A DNA stretch of 6,240 nucleotides from Pseudomonadota bacterium (GTDB lineage Bacteria > Pseudomonadota > Alphaproteobacteria > Sphingomonadales > Sphingomonadaceae), in contig JAEZBH010000465.1 of the NCBI GenBank assembly GCA_023427285.1, forward strand, positions 1-6,240. The letters are read 5' to 3'. How positions within the stretch are numbered: position 1 is the first letter of the stretch; each line of letters starts with the position of its first letter. The notes beneath the pieces were generated by a model. It was not told where the DNA came from and did no database searches. It saw only the letters and a program-made list of their open reading frames with translations. The position numbers and the translations under genes are program-made. Below, piece by piece: positions 5,318 through 6,240 of this stretch.

Positions 5318-6193
5318 ATGGCGAGCGCCAATCCGGAATTGATGACCGTTGAGGCCGAACTCAAAACCTCCATGGCCACGGTCCAGATCGCGCACTTCCG
5401 GATCGACCAGCCGGTCGATTCGTCACGCTGTCAGGATAAATCCTTCTGGATTGACCTCAGCCTCACCCCCCGCACCCGCAATGCGAGGGCATCGTTTGAA
5501 AACCGCTGGTCGCCGCATCGTTTCGAGAATCTCGGCAAGGTTTTTCTCATTCCACCCAAAGAGGTGTGGCGCGCCCGCAGCGACGGCGGCAACCAGACTT
5601 CCGTGCTTTGCCTTCTGAACGCAGACTGCATTGAGCAATGGACGGAAACCGAACTGGAGTGGACTGACCGTCGGCTGGAAGCGGGCATCAATTTCTCTCA
5701 CGATACCATTCAGCGCCTGTTGCTGCGGCTGGCGGAAGAAGCGCGCCATCCCGGTTTTGCCAGTCAGGCACTTTGTGAATCCCTCTCGCTCCAGATCGCC
5801 ATTGAGCTGTGCCGGTTTTATCTGGGCATCAATGATGAAGCCGCCTCCGGTGGCCTGCCGCCGTGGCGGCTGCGCCATATCGATGAGCGCCTGCGCGAAG
5901 TGCGCACCCCGCCGACGCTCGGCGAGCTTGCCGAACTCTGCGGTCTTTCCGTACGTCACCTGACCCGCAGCTTTCGCGCCAGTCGCGGCTGCTCCATCGG
6001 AGATTATATCGCCCAAAGCCGGATTGATAACGCCAAGCGGCTGCTGGCCAGCAACGAGAGCGTCAAGTCCATCGCCTATTCCATGGGCTTCGGCTCACCG
6101 TCCAGTTTTTGCTATGCGTTCCGCAAGGCGACAGGGTGCACGCCGCAGCAATTTCGCCGCGAGTTTGGTGCCCCTTATCAGCAAGCATCCTGA
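5318..6193 (+). CDS. AraC/XylS-family transcriptional regulator
   Basis: A 291-residue regulator with the common two-part plan. Residues about 20-170 form the sensory/dimerisation part; the segment GKVFLIPPKEVW (73-84) looks like the cupin-like AraC-binding domain found in many catabolic regulators. Residues about 185-284 are the DNA-binding domain with two helix-turn-helix units: TLGELAELCGLSVRHLTRSF (200-219) and SVKSIAYSMGFGSPSSFCYAF (about 248-268, read as SIAYSMGFGSPSSFCYAF at 251-268). The terminal TPQQFRREFG matches the family signature end. It is divergent from the SDR-dehydrogenase operon with 197 bases between, the classic arrangement for a local activator. By analogy it should sense a pathway substrate or intermediate and activate the leftward operon, possibly also the rightward CMD-dioxygenase unit; this is inferred. 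The start at 5318 is chosen from the ribosome site and the promoter position. Confidence 0.93.
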   Translation: MASANPELMTVEAELKTSMATVQIAHFRIDQPVDSSRCQDKSFWIDLSLTPRTRNARASFENRWSPHRFENLGKVFLIPPKEVWRARSDGGNQTSVLCLLNADCIEQWTETELEWTDRRLEAGINFSHDTIQRLLLRLAEEARHPGFASQALCESLSLQIAIELCRFYLGINDEAASGGLPPWRLRHIDERLREVRTPPTLGELAELCGLSVRHLTRSFRASRGCSIGDYIAQSRIDNAKRLLASNESVKSIAYSMGFGSPSSFCYAFRKATGCTPQQFRREFGAPYQQAS

Positions 6194-6240
6194 GCCTCGG
6201 CGCGGAGAGAAGTTCATACCTGCAAGCGCGGGATCTGACC

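Noticed and set aside
5423..6016. A 197-codon minus-strand frame opposite the AraC gene
   Set aside because: Shadow of the AraC gene, whose helix-turn-helix motifs are clear.
6194..6240. The last 47 bases after the AraC stop
   Set aside because: No convincing hairpin, promoter or gene start could be supported in so short a stretch.

Overview
The window looks like a chromosomal segment from a Gram-negative, moderately GC-rich proteobacterium. The large TonB-dependent outer-membrane receptor, the carboxymuconolactone-decarboxylase-like protein, the TfdA-type dioxygenase and the AraC regulator together recall catabolic regions of sphingomonad-type Alphaproteobacteria. That assignment is inference from gene content and style. 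No rRNA, tRNA, insertion sequence, CRISPR array, phage gene or attachment site was seen.

Layout: (1) positions 2-1657 (+) hold the beta-barrel part of a TonB-dependent receptor whose N-terminus and plug lie outside the window. (2) Positions 1658-1811 are intergenic and contain a long, nearly perfect inverted repeat enclosing a second hairpin, followed by a possible weak promoter. (3) Positions 1812-3191 (+) carry a two-gene unit: a CMD-like protein and an Fe(II)/2-oxoglutarate dioxygenase of the TauD/TfdA family with a complete catalytic set. (4) Positions 3192-3301 are a convergent intergenic stretch with an 11-bp perfect GC-rich stem and a second 7-bp hairpin, probably a two-sided terminator. 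(5) Positions 3302-5120 (-) carry a two-gene unit read leftwards: a classical SDR first, then a medium-chain zinc dehydrogenase that keeps the catalytic zinc ligands but has no structural-zinc cysteines. (6) Positions 5121-5317 are a divergent promoter region with a candidate promoter for each side and a small inverted repeat. (7) Positions 5318-6193 (+) encode an AraC/XylS-type regulator.

Working model (inference): an organic compound is taken up through the receptor, oxidised or cleaved by the 2-oxoglutarate dioxygenase, and its alcohol/carbonyl products are processed by the SDR and the zinc dehydrogenase, with the CMD-like protein in an accessory or decarboxylase/hydrolase-like step. The divergent AraC protein probably controls at least the SDR-ADH operon. 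The substrate cannot be named from sequence alone. I found no defence, mobile or otherwise exotic system; the most interesting points are the possibly uncharacterised catabolic cluster and the structured intergenic element at 1668-1740.
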